Assembly (NCBI GenBank): GCA_902786245.1 | Contig: CADABS010000012.1 | Span: 1-44,446 of the forward strand | Source of the DNA: an uncultured Erysipelotrichaceae bacterium | GTDB lineage: Bacteria; Bacillota_I; Bacilli_A; Erysipelotrichales; Erysipelotrichaceae | Reading direction: 5' to 3' | DNA: 44,446 nucleotides | In this document: positions 26,301 to 34,252 of the stretch, piece after piece | Numbering within the stretch: the first letter of the stretch is position 1 | Layout of the letters: every line of letters begins with the position of its first letter | Position numbers and translations under genes: made by a program | The notes under the pieces: model-generated | Told to the model about the DNA's origin: nothing | Databases searched by the model: none | The model's input: the letters and a program-made list of their open reading frames with translations, nothing else

Positions 26301-26717
26301 CATCTGTTTCCGCTTATCTGTAATATCGGAAATAAATACGTAATAGATGCCGCCGTAGGCCTCTGTTTCCGTATAGTGGCCGTAGTCATCCACCCAGCGG
26401 ACGGCTCCGTCTTTGCGGATGATGCGGTATTCGACATAATCCACGCCTTCATCATCTGTACTGATCTGTTTGCCGATGGACTCCTTGACGGCATCATAAT
26501 CTTCAGGATGCACCATGCCTCTGAACGTCCAGCCGGTCAGACTGCGCAGTTCTTCGGTATCATGGCAGCCGAAGATCCCGGCCGCTGCCTGGTTGGCATA
26601 GATCAGTTCTTCCGGTTCTTCCGCTCTGTATATGAAGAAACCGCCCGGCATATGCCTGCCGAGTTCCTCAACGATTTCCATCGTTCTGTCATTGAGTTCA
26701 AACTTTTTTCCGAACAT
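23325..26717 (-). CDS. Soluble multi-PAS hybrid histidine kinase with two receiver domains
   Basis: An 1130-residue protein with no signal peptide or membrane helix. The N-terminal half holds PAS/PAC modules at about 20-135, 150-280 and 320-435, and a PAS-like stretch at about 475-600, with a coiled coil at about 435-470. HisKA carries His632 in NMSHEIRTP. The ATPase domain has N750 (NILGNAVKF), DTGIG and TGLGM. Two receivers follow, with Asp923 (LTDWKMPEMDG) and Asp1059 (LMDMRMPVMDG). No Hpt domain is present, so phosphotransfer beyond the receivers needs another protein, or direct transfer to the partner REC protein. AGGAG precedes the start, 14 bases after the permease-cyclase gene. Confidence 0.92.
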   Translation of the reverse strand: MFGKKFELNDRTMEIVEELGRHMPGGFFIYRAEEPEELIYANQAAAGIFGCHDTEELRSLTGWTFRGMVHPEDYDAVKESIGKQISTDDEGVDYVEYRIIRKDGAVRWVDDYGHYTETEAYGGIYYVFISDITDKRKQMERDMAVRQAVIEALSKAYHTVWLINDVESESFSLYRGDIAGSSIHAAPIRSALERMKYSQAKEYYIQTMVAPADRQRLQEELAIGRIVSRLQEKPQFNINYLRIMEDGSERYFRIEFARVSMPGGKMGVVCGFKDVDDDVRTGQKMQQALRDAKKQKEENSRLIEQIESAAKLADLMGSVATLLSNMPAMSFSKDAETGRYLACNQAFAEYAHKETPEGVVGKTDFDIFDPETARHFTEDDRKALAMEEPYIFFEDVPDAAGHIRNLQTTKLKFTDSNGRLCTLGMCVDVTEMSRAKAAETEARVKQQELEHRIALQEELLQKEREQAEQTKLITALASDYRSVYYIDLDTDEGVCYQCLPDADGLRTGEHFRYLHEFSEYGRKYITEQYLDDFLSFIQPQNLRTKLSTELVVSYRYLVRRNGSEFYEMIKFAGVRHPEDRDDHLVHSVGACITDVDIETRKNLAESQALTDALKAAEQANIAKTAFLSNMSHEIRTPMNAIIGLNSIALSEEDISDRTRGYLERIGTSARHLLSIINDILDMSRIESGRMVIRNEEFSFTRLLEQVNTIIGGQCKEKGLHYTCRTAGRIDEYYIGDEMKLRQVMINILGNAVKFTPSGGNIDFTIEELNRFSGRSTLRFVIADTGIGMSREFLPHIFESFSQEHSSSTSRYGSTGLGMPITRSIVELMNGTIEVESEKGKGSVFTVAVTLGVSGRRDRQEDSSLPSHLSVLVIDDDPVACEHAQIIFGNAGIACQTAASGKEGLEMVRMHKARSEAYDLILTDWKMPEMDGVETARQIRSVIGDESAIIILTSYSWDEIEETARTAGVDGFVSKPLDSARVMDAYAEAYGRRPDKRTQKTAELSGRRILLAEDIAVNAEIMRMLLSAKGMQTDLAVNGAEAVDAFVNNPPGTYDAILMDMRMPVMDGLEASAKIRACGKEDALSVPIIALTANAFDEDVQRSMQAGLNAHLSKPIDPDLLCRTLQELIND

Positions 26718-26731
26718 ACGGCGCTCCTGTT

Positions 26732-28930
26732 CTATCTGGTGATTGCTCCAGCATCCTTCAGCTGTTTTTTGGCTGCATACATTCCGCTGTCCGCCCGCTC
26801 AAATACACTGTGCCACTGTGTGTCTTTTCCCGGTATGTATTCGGCGATGCCGCAGGCTACGACAACCTGTCCGGACGCAATGTTCTGCAGCGAGATTTCC
26901 ATCAGCTGCTCTTTGATCTGTTCTCTGTTTTCATAGTCTCTGCCGCTGAGCACAACAGCGAATTCGTCTCCGCCGATGCGGTATACCGGGCTGTGCTGGA
27001 ACAGTTCGCAGATCATGCGGGCAGCTGCGCGGATATACTCATCTCCGGCTTTGTGTCCGTATGTATCGTTGATATGCTTCAGTCCGTTGAGATCGCATAC
27101 GGCAGCGGCCATCGCCGGTGCGCTTCCGGCAAGGATCATCGCGTTGATCTCGCTTTCTTTTTCCGTATATGCATGCTTGCTTTTGACACCCGTCAGAGGA
27201 TCTGTATTGGCCTTGTTTCTGACGATGCCGAGTTCTGTTTCGCTTTCTGCTGCCCGTCTGTTCATGATGGAGTAGTTGTTCAGCAGCACGCCGAGCGATA
27301 TGCCGAACATGGCAACGACAACAGCGATACTGCGGGCATTGGTCATCCTTAAGGTATCCAGTTCCTGCAGGATCAGTTTCTCGCCTTCCGCTGTAAAGCC
27401 GGCTTCTGCGTAATAGTCCTGGATATGATTCATCGCATCCGCGGTGACCCGCATGGTCGACTGGCTCATCCATACCAGTGAAACAAACAGCACCAGCGAC
27501 AGCAGCACGATCCATACGACGATGGATCTGCCGAACCGTCTGTCTTTGTCTTTCCGCAGAATGCTGTGAAAGAACAGAAATCCCAGGATCGACCATATGA
27601 CAAACAGGAAATAGGATTCCGATTCGAGCGATCCGCTGGTAAACAGATTCGGAACCAGAAGCCAGATACCGAACACAAGCATGATCACGATTCCTGCCGC
27701 AGCCGGGAAAACCTGATTTCTGTCGCCGTAAGTCCCTGCCTTTTTCAAAGCGCAGGCGCTGACATATCCGTAGATCAGTACCGCACCGAGCGTTGTCACA
27801 TCCACGATCCATCCGACGGCCGTTCTGCCAAGCAGCGGTACCGCACAGGACAGCAGGAAGATCAGCATGACTGCATTATGGGGTATTCTTCTGTCATTGA
27901 GTTCAGCGTACCGGTCCGGAATGATCCCATCTTCCGCAAGGGCATAGAACAGTCGGCTCAGTGCCGTGATATTGCCGATCAGGCTGGTGATGACCAGAGC
28001 CAGCAGCGCTGCCATCAGAATATTGACACCGAAGTTTCCCAGCCAGGTATAGGCGGCATAAAACGGCGGAAGCGCCTCAATGCCGCTGAGCTGGCTGAGA
28101 TTCCGAATGTACGAAAGCCAGCTGTCAAACTGTCCGGGATATGCACTGATGGAAAGCAGGATGATTGCCGCATACAGAACGGCTGAGGTCACTACCCCCG
28201 CAGCCAGGATCCTGCCTGTCTTTTTCCGGGGAAAGTCAAATTCCTCAACGGCATGGGAAATATTCTCGAATCCGATGAATGCCCATGGCGACATCATTGC
28301 GATCCGAACAACCTGTGAAATGACGGGTGTATCCGGTATGAAAGCAGGATCAAAAGCTCTGTCCGTACGGAAAAGAGCCGCTGCCGTACAGAACAGTATG
28401 GCTGCAGTAAAGAATGCACACATGGCTGTCATCATCCTGGCGGGCAGATGCCGGTGCCTTGCACACAGCAGTGTACTCAGCAGAATCGCCCCTGCCGTCA
28501 GCAGGACTTCGGCAAGATATACCGGGTAGCCGAATATCGTAAACAGGTATCCTGTTTCAAAGAAATCGCCGATGAAGTATCTGGCAAACAGCGGCAGAGA
28601 TGTCGCATTTGCCCACAGCATGGCCAGATATGTCAGAGTCAGAAACCATGCGGTCAGAAAGCCGTGGTCATGTCCGAAGGTTTCCTTTGAATACGCATAG
28701 ACACCGCCTGCGTCCGGGCAGCAATTGATCATATAGGCATAGCTGCGGCTGATGATCAGCATAATCACCGTTCCCGCCGCAAGACCGAGAAGGCATCCGC
28801 CCGGTCCTGCCTGGGAAAGATATGCACTGCTGGTAATGACCAGCGATCCCCAGCCGATACTTGTGCCCAGAGAAAGCGCCCATGCGCCGGCAGGTGTCAG
28901 ATATGGCTGCAGTTTTCTTTTATCACTCAT
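26732..28930 (-). CDS. APC amino-acid permease fused to GGDEF diguanylate cyclase
   Basis: One uninterrupted frame of 732 residues. Residues about 10-455 form an APC-superfamily permease with about twelve helices, including the helix-1 substrate loop (SIGWGSLV) and GFENISHAVEEFD. Two further helices (about 470-488 and 533-550) flank an outside loop of about 45 residues. A cytosolic GGDEF domain (about 573-725) follows with DPLTG, DLNGLKHIND and an intact RIGGDEF (653-657); no RxxD inhibitory site is visible. It should make c-di-GMP and may sense or transport amino acids. A frame extends to 28954, but ATG 28930 has AGGA seven bases upstream. It is the first gene of the operon. Confidence 0.9.
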   Translation of the reverse strand: MSDKRKLQPYLTPAGAWALSLGTSIGWGSLVITSSAYLSQAGPGGCLLGLAAGTVIMLIISRSYAYMINCCPDAGGVYAYSKETFGHDHGFLTAWFLTLTYLAMLWANATSLPLFARYFIGDFFETGYLFTIFGYPVYLAEVLLTAGAILLSTLLCARHRHLPARMMTAMCAFFTAAILFCTAAALFRTDRAFDPAFIPDTPVISQVVRIAMMSPWAFIGFENISHAVEEFDFPRKKTGRILAAGVVTSAVLYAAIILLSISAYPGQFDSWLSYIRNLSQLSGIEALPPFYAAYTWLGNFGVNILMAALLALVITSLIGNITALSRLFYALAEDGIIPDRYAELNDRRIPHNAVMLIFLLSCAVPLLGRTAVGWIVDVTTLGAVLIYGYVSACALKKAGTYGDRNQVFPAAAGIVIMLVFGIWLLVPNLFTSGSLESESYFLFVIWSILGFLFFHSILRKDKDRRFGRSIVVWIVLLSLVLFVSLVWMSQSTMRVTADAMNHIQDYYAEAGFTAEGEKLILQELDTLRMTNARSIAVVVAMFGISLGVLLNNYSIMNRRAAESETELGIVRNKANTDPLTGVKSKHAYTEKESEINAMILAGSAPAMAAAVCDLNGLKHINDTYGHKAGDEYIRAAARMICELFQHSPVYRIGGDEFAVVLSGRDYENREQIKEQLMEISLQNIASGQVVVACGIAEYIPGKDTQWHSVFERADSGMYAAKKQLKDAGAITR

Positions 28931-28970
28931 ACAATTATCCTGATAAATAATCATTCCGTCTGTTTCTTCT

Positions 28971-28976
28971 ATTGTA
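28971..28976 (-). promoter_or_regulatory. Candidate -10 box of the c-di-GMP operon
   Basis: TACAAT on the minus strand lies about 40 bases upstream of the permease-cyclase start. No good -35 box is visible at the usual distance, so a regulator or alternative sigma factor may be needed. Confidence 0.3.
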
Positions 28977-29067
28977 TCGTAAAACGCATCGGTTTTCCTT
29001 CCTGTATTTCATGCCTGCGCGTCATATATCATTCTGCAGTGCATGCCTTTTCAATACGGCAGCCGGT

Positions 29068-29099
29068 AAAAAAATGAGAGCCGGGTGATACCGGTTCTC
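29068..29099 (-). terminator. Terminator after C69 dipeptidase gene
   Basis: On the minus strand GAGAACCGG (29099-29091) pairs with CCGGCTCTC (29084-29076), with one mismatch, around a six-base loop, followed by a T-run (29074-29068). It overlaps the dipeptidase stop codon and insulates the c-di-GMP operon from upstream read-through. Confidence 0.8.
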
Positions 29100-30546
29100 A
29101 TGCATCGCTTCGGGCAAAGCCGTTTTTCATTTTCAGACTGACCGCAAGCAGTACTTTATCCAGCAGGTCATCTGTCTCTTTTCTGACAAAGGATATGATC
29201 TTTTCATTCACCGCAGCCGCATCAAAGCTGCCTGCATCTGTGAATGCTCTGTCTGCTTCTTTGATCATGCGGTGTGTTTCGCTCAGAACCCTGTCCTGAT
29301 AGCGCTCGATCATATTTGCACAAAGACCAAACTGACTGTCCGCAAGGGCTGCGATGATCCGGTTTGCCCAGTAGAAATTCTCCGTCGTCACCTGCGCGGT
29401 TGTATTTGAAATATATGCCGGAGATATACTGGTCTGCGCATAGAGCGGTACAAGCGTATTGAACACATTGGATCCGAAAGCTACCCATTCAACCGTTCTG
29501 ATTTCTTCCGGCAGATACGGACGGATCTGTACAAGCGAAAGGAAGTTGTTGCGGTTGATGCCGATGGGTCTGCAGGATCCTTTCAGCAGCGGATCGGCAT
29601 GTCTGCTGTAGGGATCATAATCCGTTCCCTGATAATGGCTGGAGAGTACATACTTCACATCTTCGACCGTGATCTTATGTTCCGGTCGGCGGCACCAGGG
29701 AATATCATCCGATTCCGGTATGTACCGGTTATCTGAAGGATTGAAATACTTCTGGATGAACCATGCCCGGGGCGTGTTGTATACATGATCGGCATCTGAA
29801 TGGGAACCGAATGCCCTTCTGGCATTGAATACGCCGTCCAGGGAAAGATCGAGACAATTGTCCCGGATGAATTCCCGCAGATCTTCGGAGCACATGTGCT
29901 CTTTCTGTACAGAGAACGCATCCTCGAGATCAAACGTATCAATGCCGAAGCTGTTTGGCGCTGCGACATAGCAGTCATCCGGTACGCGTCTTGCAATCCA
30001 GTGATGGCCGCCGATGGTTTCCAGCCACCATACTTCATCCACATCCTGAAAGGCAATGCCGTTCATTTCATAGGTACCGTATTCCTTTAAGAGAGAACCC
30101 AGGCGCTGTACGCCTTCTCTGGCAGAATGGATGTAGGGAAGGACAAGGGTGACCATATCTTCTTCACCGATGCCGCCGGGTATTTCATCTGTCTGCTTCA
30201 CCTGGGATACGGTTTTTGTCAGCGGATCTGCTGAGAGGACCCGGTCATTGGAAGTGATCGTCTCTGTCGCAGTCATTGAGACATTGCAGGCATTGACCCC
30301 GGCAGCGCCCCAGATGCCTTCGTCATCCACGGCATTGGGCATGGATGTATAGCGCATCGGGACCTGCGGCAGCGGGATGGTCTGCTTTGAGAGGACGGAT
30401 GTATACAGACGGGGCTGTTCATCCGGATGAACGACTCTGAATTTCTTGGCACAGAAACCGGTGGATCCGGAGTCTTCATTCCGGGCGGTCATCGTCGATC
30501 CGTCATAGGTAATATTCTTTCCTGCAAGCAATGTTGTACAAGGCAT
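29098..30546 (-). CDS. pepD: C69 family dipeptidase
   Basis: A 482-residue N-terminal nucleophile peptidase of family C69 (PepD). Cys3 in MPCTTLLAGK would become the N-terminal nucleophile after removal of the first residues. TARNEDSG and the later GGHHWIARRVPDD and NSFGI segments are typical. It cleaves dipeptides in the cytosol, releasing amino acids. AAGGG lies about 12 bases upstream, and no alternative in-frame start is available. It sits just upstream of, but is transcriptionally separated from, the amino-acid permease-cyclase operon. Confidence 0.88.
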   Translation of the reverse strand: MPCTTLLAGKNITYDGSTMTARNEDSGSTGFCAKKFRVVHPDEQPRLYTSVLSKQTIPLPQVPMRYTSMPNAVDDEGIWGAAGVNACNVSMTATETITSNDRVLSADPLTKTVSQVKQTDEIPGGIGEEDMVTLVLPYIHSAREGVQRLGSLLKEYGTYEMNGIAFQDVDEVWWLETIGGHHWIARRVPDDCYVAAPNSFGIDTFDLEDAFSVQKEHMCSEDLREFIRDNCLDLSLDGVFNARRAFGSHSDADHVYNTPRAWFIQKYFNPSDNRYIPESDDIPWCRRPEHKITVEDVKYVLSSHYQGTDYDPYSRHADPLLKGSCRPIGINRNNFLSLVQIRPYLPEEIRTVEWVAFGSNVFNTLVPLYAQTSISPAYISNTTAQVTTENFYWANRIIAALADSQFGLCANMIERYQDRVLSETHRMIKEADRAFTDAGSFDAAAVNEKIISFVRKETDDLLDKVLLAVSLKMKNGFARSDA

Positions 30547-30635
30547 ATTCTTTCATTCCCTTCTTTTTAGACACTGCATTATTGTATCACTGTCCGTGCT
30601 GTGCATTACGTTTTTTCAGATGCGTGTCCGCCGGC

Positions 30636-30669
30636 GTAATAAAAGGAGCAGATGTAATTTCTGCCCCTT
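30636..30669 (-). terminator. Terminator after the flavin reductase gene
   Basis: On the minus strand AAGGGGCAGA (30669-30660) pairs with TCTGCTCCTT (30652-30643), with one G-U pair, around a seven-base loop, followed by TTTTATT. Confidence 0.85.
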
Positions 30670-30690
30670 TCAATGCAATTCCTGTATGAA

Positions 30691-33204
30691 TTACTCTGCG
30701 TCTGCTGTAACAGCCTTGGCAGCTGTACGGCCGGATACGAAGATTTCGACAATTGCGTTTCCGCCCAGACGGTTGCCGCCGTGGATACCGCCGGTGACTT
30801 CGCCTGCCGCATACAGACCCGGGATGACATTTCCGTCTGTATCCAGTACATGACGGTCGACATCGACCTTCAGACCGCCCATTGTATGGTGGGTCGAAGG
30901 AGCCATCAGACGGACTCTGAGATCAACGCCATCCAGTGTGTATGTTTCCGGCTTATATTTGCCGTTTTCATCCTTTTCACAGTTTCCGATCGTTCTGGAA
31001 GCTGCTGTCTTCTTGACATCCGGATAATCCGCTGCAGCGGTACCGGCCATGACGGCCTGGTCATAATCCTCGATCGTCTGTCTGACCGTTGCAGGATCCG
31101 CTTCTACGCCGATTTCCTTGAACAGGTCGCCGAGCTTGTCGATCGTTGTTGTGTAGTATCTGCCTGCGAAGTCTTCATCACCCAGCTGCATCGGTGCCGG
31201 AAGCATCTGTTCCTTGTTGTAGATTTCAACGAAGACGCCCTTGGTGCCGTTGACTTCCATACCGTTTCTGAATTCTGCCAGAGACAGAACATCGCGTTCG
31301 GATGTTTCATCAACGAAACGCTTGCCGGTTGTCGGGTTGATCCATACAGCATAGTTGCCTGCACCGAATGCCAGGTTGCCGTTGTCGACCCAGGAGATCG
31401 GCATCAGCTGTGTGAAGTTCATGCCGGTTGTAGCCGCGCCTGCTTCTTCCGCCATCTTGATGCCGTCACCGACCAGAGAACTGCGGTTTGTCGTCTTGGT
31501 GCTCTTTGTCAGATATTCGCTGTCCCAGTACTGGTTGTATTCGAGAACTTTATCAATGTTTGCCGCAAATCCGCCGGTTGTCAGGATGACACCCTTGTTT
31601 GCATGCACCGTCACTTCTGTTCCGTCATACTGTACACCCTTGACGCCGGTAACTCTGCCGTCTTCCGTGATCAGAGATTCTGCCTTTGTTCTCAGCATGA
31701 TCTTATTCTGGTCTGCGGTGGAAGATGTCTTGAGCAGTGTGTTCTTCGGAGCCATGAAATATGTGCCCCATCTGCCGCCATATGTTTCGCCGTCGATCTC
31801 CGCACCGGCAAATTCGTTTTCTCTGTACCAGAGAGCGCCGATCAGCGTCTGCTGGTTTTCAACAAACTTGCCGCCCTGTTCTTCCAGCCAGGGTTTGAGA
31901 TCCTGACCGTCGGTGATGAACTGGGATACCAGATCATAGTCGCCGTACATCCATTCCGACATGTCTGCGGTCGGACGCAGTCCGCCGTAATATGTCTGGA
32001 AGATATGCAGGTTCAGCGTCGAGAACAGTGTTACTTCTGTAGCGCCTGCTTCGATCTTGGGTTCAGCCCATGCCAGATACGGAGCGATTTCCTTCTTCAG
32101 AGCCTGCAGAGTCGGCAGATATTCCGCATGGACACCGTGCTTCGCGAGTTCCGCTGTATCGCCGGCTACGAATTCATGATCCTTGTAGTATGCTTCATCA
32201 AACGGTTCTTCCGACCAGCCGGCAATGATCTTCAGTTCATCGACCGTGCTTGCCGGAGCCATCTGCTTGTCCCATTCGGTTCCGTCATACTTTGTGCCCT
32301 TTGTCGCATCCGGGTTGCTTTCTTCCCAGCACAGATACGGCATGACAGACTGATACTGTCCGCCGGATACCAGTGTATTTCCGCCGATTTCAGCGTTTTC
32401 TTCCATGACGAGAACGGTATTGCCGTCCTGGGCAGCCTGGGCTGCAGCAGCCATACCGGCACCGCCGGCACCGACGACGACAACATCATATGTCTCTTCG
32501 ATCGGATCGCCCGCTGTTACTTCAACAGTATTCTTCTTGAATGTATCCAGACTGGAAACAGATGCCTGTTCAGCAGCGTTGTTGACCGCCATCTTCAGCG
32601 CACCGGAAGAGAATGTCGCACCGGATACAGAGTCAACGCCTGTACCGTTTGCCGCAATGATCTGTTCCGGCAGGATTTCGAAGGCGACATCGCCGACATG
32701 TTCTGTTTCTGCCGAAGATGTAACTTCGATCTTTTCGATCTTGTCTTCTGCAAATGTGACATCGACTGTCACAGGTCCGTTATAGCCTTCACCCGTACCG
32801 GTATATGTACCGGCTGTGAATGTCAGCGGTCCTTCTTCTTCGGAAGCAGCGCCGGATGCCTTTGCCAGTGCGTCGTTGACTGCCTGGATCAGCGCGTCAG
32901 ATGTCTCGGTAGCGTTGGTGACTGTGTCGACTTCCGCCTTGTTCGCCGAGACCATCGCATCAGGCATCGAGTCGAACGGCTGGTCGTAGTCAAAGTTTTC
33001 TTCCACGATTTCAATCGTTTCGATCGCGTCCGCGGAAACTGTCACTTCAACCGTGACCTTGTGCCCGAGCTTTTCGGATGTTCCTGTGCCTGTGTAGGTG
33101 CCTGCGGTAAACTTGCCGCCTGCCGGAGCGGTTTCAGAGCTGCATCCGGCAGCAGAAAGGACCAGCACAAAGCAAAGAAACGCTTTCGCAAAATACTTCT
33201 GCAT
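30691..33204 (-). CDS. Secreted flavinylated FAD-dependent reductase with two FMN-binding domains
   Basis: An 837-residue lipoprotein (lipobox SAAGC, Cys21). Two FMN-binding domains follow, with flavinylation motifs DTVTNAT (93-99) and DSVSGAT (191-197), where ApbE would attach FMN to the Thr. The rest (about 238-837) is a fumarate reductase/flavocytochrome c-type FAD domain with VVVGAGGAGMAA and, near the end, THHTMGG and GGNRLGGNA, which carry substrate-site His and Arg residues. It probably reduces an external enoate-type acceptor (fumarate, urocanate or similar). No haem motif is present. ApbE and a membrane electron donor are not in the window. GAGGGGG precedes the start. Confidence 0.92.
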   Translation of the reverse strand: MQKYFAKAFLCFVLVLSAAGCSSETAPAGGKFTAGTYTGTGTSEKLGHKVTVEVTVSADAIETIEIVEENFDYDQPFDSMPDAMVSANKAEVDTVTNATETSDALIQAVNDALAKASGAASEEEGPLTFTAGTYTGTGEGYNGPVTVDVTFAEDKIEKIEVTSSAETEHVGDVAFEILPEQIIAANGTGVDSVSGATFSSGALKMAVNNAAEQASVSSLDTFKKNTVEVTAGDPIEETYDVVVVGAGGAGMAAAAQAAQDGNTVLVMEENAEIGGNTLVSGGQYQSVMPYLCWEESNPDATKGTKYDGTEWDKQMAPASTVDELKIIAGWSEEPFDEAYYKDHEFVAGDTAELAKHGVHAEYLPTLQALKKEIAPYLAWAEPKIEAGATEVTLFSTLNLHIFQTYYGGLRPTADMSEWMYGDYDLVSQFITDGQDLKPWLEEQGGKFVENQQTLIGALWYRENEFAGAEIDGETYGGRWGTYFMAPKNTLLKTSSTADQNKIMLRTKAESLITEDGRVTGVKGVQYDGTEVTVHANKGVILTTGGFAANIDKVLEYNQYWDSEYLTKSTKTTNRSSLVGDGIKMAEEAGAATTGMNFTQLMPISWVDNGNLAFGAGNYAVWINPTTGKRFVDETSERDVLSLAEFRNGMEVNGTKGVFVEIYNKEQMLPAPMQLGDEDFAGRYYTTTIDKLGDLFKEIGVEADPATVRQTIEDYDQAVMAGTAAADYPDVKKTAASRTIGNCEKDENGKYKPETYTLDGVDLRVRLMAPSTHHTMGGLKVDVDRHVLDTDGNVIPGLYAAGEVTGGIHGGNRLGGNAIVEIFVSGRTAAKAVTADAE

Positions 33205-33237
33205 GTTATGTTTTCCCCCTCATATTCCGCATTTCAG

Positions 33238-33265
33238 TTTATAACTCCGCTGTTTGTCCGGTCAA
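33238..33265 (-). promoter_or_regulatory. Promoter of the flavin reductase gene
   Basis: On the minus strand TTGACC (33265-33260) and TATAAA (33243-33238) are 16 bases apart, about 35 bases upstream of the start codon. This is one of the best promoters in the window. Confidence 0.7.
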
Positions 33266-33314
33266 TATAAATATGAGAAGTTCCACTGTTCCGGTCCGGT
33301 CAGAAGATGCATTC

Positions 33315-33343
33315 TTGAAGAAAGAAAACATTTGCAGGATAAT
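33315..33343 (+). promoter_or_regulatory. Promoter of the UbiA-family gene
   Basis: TTGAAG (33315-33320) and GATAAT (33338-33343) are separated by 17 bases. The ribosome site GGAGG begins 14 bases after the -10 box. Confidence 0.6.
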
Positions 33344-33369
33344 GAAGTATACATGTGGAGGATCGTATC

Positions 33370-34215
33370 TTGAAGTCATATCTGAAGCTTCTTCGTGTGA
33401 AGCATTACATAAAAAACTCTCTGGTTATGTTCCCGCTGTTCTTCGGACAGCAGTTTACAGATCCGGTAAAAATGAAAAGCGCACTGCTCGGTGTATTCGC
33501 ATTCTGTATGATTTCGTCAGTGATTTATATCATTAACGACATAAGAGACGTCGAGAAGGACCGCCAGCATCCGACCAAGAGATTCCGGCCGATTGCCAGC
33601 GGCGAAGTGCCTGTGCCCAATGCCCTGGGTGCAGCGGCTGTATGCTTTGTTCTCAGCATCATCTTTACCCTTCTGGCGGGAAGCAGTTCTGCCCTGCTTC
33701 TGCTTCTGCTGTATTTCGTTCTGAATCTCGGCTACAGCATGGGTCTGAAAAACGTACCGCTGGTCGACGTGGCGATCCTGACATCGGGATTTCTGATCCG
33801 GGTTCTCTACGGCGCCGCATTAACCGGTATCGAAGTTTCCAACTGGCTGTATATGACCGTTACCACCGGCGCGTTCTTTATGGGTCTGGGCAAGCGCAGA
33901 AATGAGTTCCAGCGGCAGAGCGGCAATGATACACGGGCAGTCCTGAAACTGTATTCCTATGATTTTCTCGACAAGAACATGTATGTATGCGTTGCCCTGT
34001 GCGATACGTTCTATTCGCTCTGGGCGATGTCCCATGCCAATGACCGGATGATCTGGACAGTGCCGGTATTCATTCTGATCCTGATGCGCTACAGTCTGGA
34101 TATTGAAGGAAATTCCGACGGCGATCCGGTCGAAGTCATTGAACACGATGTATTCCTGGTCGGGCTGGTACTGGTCTACGGACTGGTTCTGCTCGGACTG
34201 CTCTATCTGTTCTGA
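33370..34215 (+). CDS. UbiA-family prenyltransferase (decaprenyl-phosphate phosphoribosyltransferase-like)
   Basis: A 281-residue membrane protein with about eight to nine helices. The Asp-rich motif NDIRDVEKDRQHPTK binds Mg-diphosphate, and the N-terminus (LLRVKHYIKNSLVMFPLFF) is typical of the DPPR synthase branch of UbiA. That branch transfers phosphoribose to a polyprenyl phosphate. A longer frame with GTG 33355 lacks a ribosome site. TTG 33370 has GGAGG (33357-33361) at 8-base spacing and is preferred. The YfhO gene converges on it. Together they suggest lipid-linked sugar metabolism for cell-wall decoration, which is inference. Confidence 0.82.
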   Translation: MKSYLKLLRVKHYIKNSLVMFPLFFGQQFTDPVKMKSALLGVFAFCMISSVIYIINDIRDVEKDRQHPTKRFRPIASGEVPVPNALGAAAVCFVLSIIFTLLAGSSSALLLLLLYFVLNLGYSMGLKNVPLVDVAILTSGFLIRVLYGAALTGIEVSNWLYMTVTTGAFFMGLGKRRNEFQRQSGNDTRAVLKLYSYDFLDKNMYVCVALCDTFYSLWAMSHANDRMIWTVPVFILILMRYSLDIEGNSDGDPVEVIEHDVFLVGLVLVYGLVLLGLLYLF

Positions 34216-34219
34216 TTGA

Positions 34220-34252
34220 AAAAAACAGATCTGCTTATCAGATCTGTTTTCT
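34220..34252. terminator. Bidirectional terminator
   Basis: AAACAGATCTG (34223-34233) pairs perfectly with CAGATCTGTTT (34239-34249) across CTTAT, with T-runs on both strands. It is shared by the convergent UbiA and YfhO genes. Confidence 0.9.

Noticed and set aside
23325-28930. Idea that the permease and the GGDEF domain are separate genes
   Set aside because: No stop codon, ribosome site or start with good context interrupts the frame between the permease helices and the GGDEF domain.
30673-33270. Long plus-strand open frame (865 codons) opposite the flavin reductase
   Set aside because: It is a shadow of the codon bias of the real gene, with no recognisable domain and Cys-rich nonsense-like composition.
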